From Fluviibacter sp041311015 (GTDB taxonomy: Bacteria > Pseudomonadota > Gammaproteobacteria > Burkholderiales > Rhodocyclaceae), in the NCBI GenBank assembly GCA_041311015.1, contig JBFYKG010000057.1:1-9125 (forward strand): DNA of 9,125 nt, given 5' to 3'. Each line of letters begins with the position of its first letter. Within the stretch, counting starts at the first letter, position 1. The translations under genes and the position numbers were made by a program. Under the pieces are notes generated by a model, which was given only the letters and a program-made list of their open reading frames with translations, was not told where the DNA came from and searched no databases. Shown here one piece after another: positions 8,359-9,125 of the stretch.

Positions 8359-8394
8359 GCCGGAGCGGATTCGCCGTTTGCACGGCGCTCCGGC
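8359..8394 (-). promoter_or_regulatory. Bulged RNA hairpin just after rpsB, GCAA tetraloop
   Basis: In the minus-strand RNA, 8 nt after the rpsB stop, a 7-bp outer stem (GCCGGAG with CUCCGGC), a 6-nt bulge on the 3' side and a 6-bp inner stem (CGCCGU with ACGGCG) are closed by the GNRA tetraloop GCAA. An alternative is a continuous 9-bp outer stem with an 18-nt loop. It is followed after 5 nt by a second hairpin. No U-tract follows, so it is not a standard intrinsic terminator. It could protect the rpsB mRNA 3' end, mark a processing site or act as an attenuator; the role is inferred. Confidence 0.55.
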
Positions 8395-8402
8395 CTATCC
8401 GA

Positions 8403-9125
8403 TTACTCGGCCGAGGTCTCTTCTTCGACTTCGACGAATTCGTCTTCGCCACCGGCGGCGTCAACGATTTCCTGGATCGACTGGCTACGACCTTCCAGCA
8501 CGGCATCAGCGATGCCACGGGCGTACAGACGGATCGCGCGCGACGAGTCATCGTTACCCGGGATGATGTAGTCCACGCCTTCCGGGCTGTGGTTGGTATC
8601 GACCACGCCGATCACCGGAATACCGAGCTTGTTGGCTTCGGTCACGGCAATCTTGTGATAACCGACGTCGATCAGGAAGATGGCATCCGGGAGGGTGTTC
8701 ATGTTCTTGATGCCGCCGATAGACTTCTGCAGCTTCTCGAGTTCGCGTTTGAAGTTGAGCGCTTCCTTCTTGGTCAGGCGCTCGCACGAACCGTCTTCGA
8801 CCGACTGTTCCATGTCTTTCAGGCGCTTGATCGACTGCTTCAGCGTTTTGTAGTTGGTCAGCATGCCACCCAGCCAGCGCTGGTCGACAAACGGCATACC
8901 GGCGCGGGTTGCTTCTTCGGCAACGATTTCGCGGGCCTGACGCTTGGTGCTAACGAACAGAACCGTCCCCTTGTTGGCAGCCAGCTTTTTCACGAAGGCA
9001 ATGGCTTCGTTGTACTTGCCGACCGTCTTTTCCAGGTTGACGATGTGAATCTTGTTACGCGCCCCGAAAATATAGGGGGCCATACGGGGGTTCCAGAAGC
9101 GGGTCTGGTGTCCGAAGTGGACGCC
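8403..9125 (-). CDS. rpsB: 30S ribosomal protein S2, 5' end cut off by the window
   Basis: S2 binds the back of the 30S subunit near h26 and S1 and is needed for S1 assembly. The reading frame is open from the right edge: the first visible residues are GVHFGHQTRFWNPRM. The ATG at 9083 is therefore internal, and about 13 residues plus the leader are missing (E. coli S2 has MATVSMRDMLKA before GVHFGH). In total 240 residues are visible. Family landmarks are YIFGARNKIHIVNLEKT, LFVSTKRQA, RWLGGMLTNYKT, QSIKRLKDME, KLTKKEALNFKRELEKL, LPDAIFLIDVGYH and VDTNHSPEGVDYIIPGND. The C-terminus is acidic (GGEDEFVEVEEETSAE). In E. coli S2 represses its own operon through the rpsB leader; that region lies outside the window and cannot be assessed here. 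Confidence 0.98.
   Translation of the reverse strand, partial: GVHFGHQTRFWNPRMAPYIFGARNKIHIVNLEKTVGKYNEAIAFVKKLAANKGTVLFVSTKRQAREIVAEEATRAGMPFVDQRWLGGMLTNYKTLKQSIKRLKDMEQSVEDGSCERLTKKEALNFKRELEKLQKSIGGIKNMNTLPDAIFLIDVGYHKIAVTEANKLGIPVIGVVDTNHSPEGVDYIIPGNDDSSRAIRLYARGIADAVLEGRSQSIQEIVDAAGGEDEFVEVEEETSAE

Noticed and set aside
9084..9125. rpsB starting at the ATG at 9083
   Set aside because: The frame continues upstream to the window edge with GVHFGHQTRFWNPR, a conserved S2 N-terminal sequence, so the ATG at 9083 is internal.

Overview
The window is one uninterrupted minus-strand block of nine housekeeping genes. Transcription runs from the right edge to the left edge: rpsB (5' end cut off) - tsf - pyrH - frr - uppS - cdsA - dxr - rseP - bamA (3' end cut off). 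Every gene was recognised from its translated sequence by family motifs. No mobile element, tRNA, rRNA, CRISPR array, phage gene or unknown gene was found, and no gap between genes exceeds about 142 bases.

The organism is a Gram-negative proteobacterium, because BamA and RseP imply an outer membrane and regulated envelope proteolysis. The order frr-uppS-cdsA-dxr-rseP-bamA differs from E. coli, where dxr lies directly after frr. It matches the order usual in Betaproteobacteria and Pseudomonas. Protein details (238-residue UMP kinase, Ala-rich EF-Ts tail) and a moderately high G+C content suggest a betaproteobacterium, possibly near Neisseriales. That placement is an inference from memory of the families.

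Layout: 9125-7358 encodes translation proteins (ribosomal protein S2, EF-Ts). 7259-5961 encodes UMP kinase and ribosome recycling factor. 5941-3081 encodes lipid steps: UppS makes the C55 carrier for peptidoglycan, CdsA makes CDP-diacylglycerol, and Dxr commits carbon to the MEP isoprenoid pathway that feeds UppS. 3084-1 encodes the envelope proteins RseP and BamA. From uppS to bamA the genes are tightly packed (ATGA overlap at dxr/rseP; gaps of 7 nt at cdsA/dxr and rseP/bamA), suggesting one translationally coupled transcript. The only longer intercistronic stretches are rpsB-tsf (142 nt) and tsf-pyrH (97-98 nt). Both carry GC-rich RNA hairpins without a clear U-tract. These look like attenuators, processing sites or mRNA-stabilising elements.

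I looked for an undescribed system and did not find one. The most interesting signal is the pair of tetraloop-capped hairpins between rpsB and tsf. Other points are an A8 tract at the start of frr and start-codon choices for cdsA and dxr that automatic calling could get wrong.
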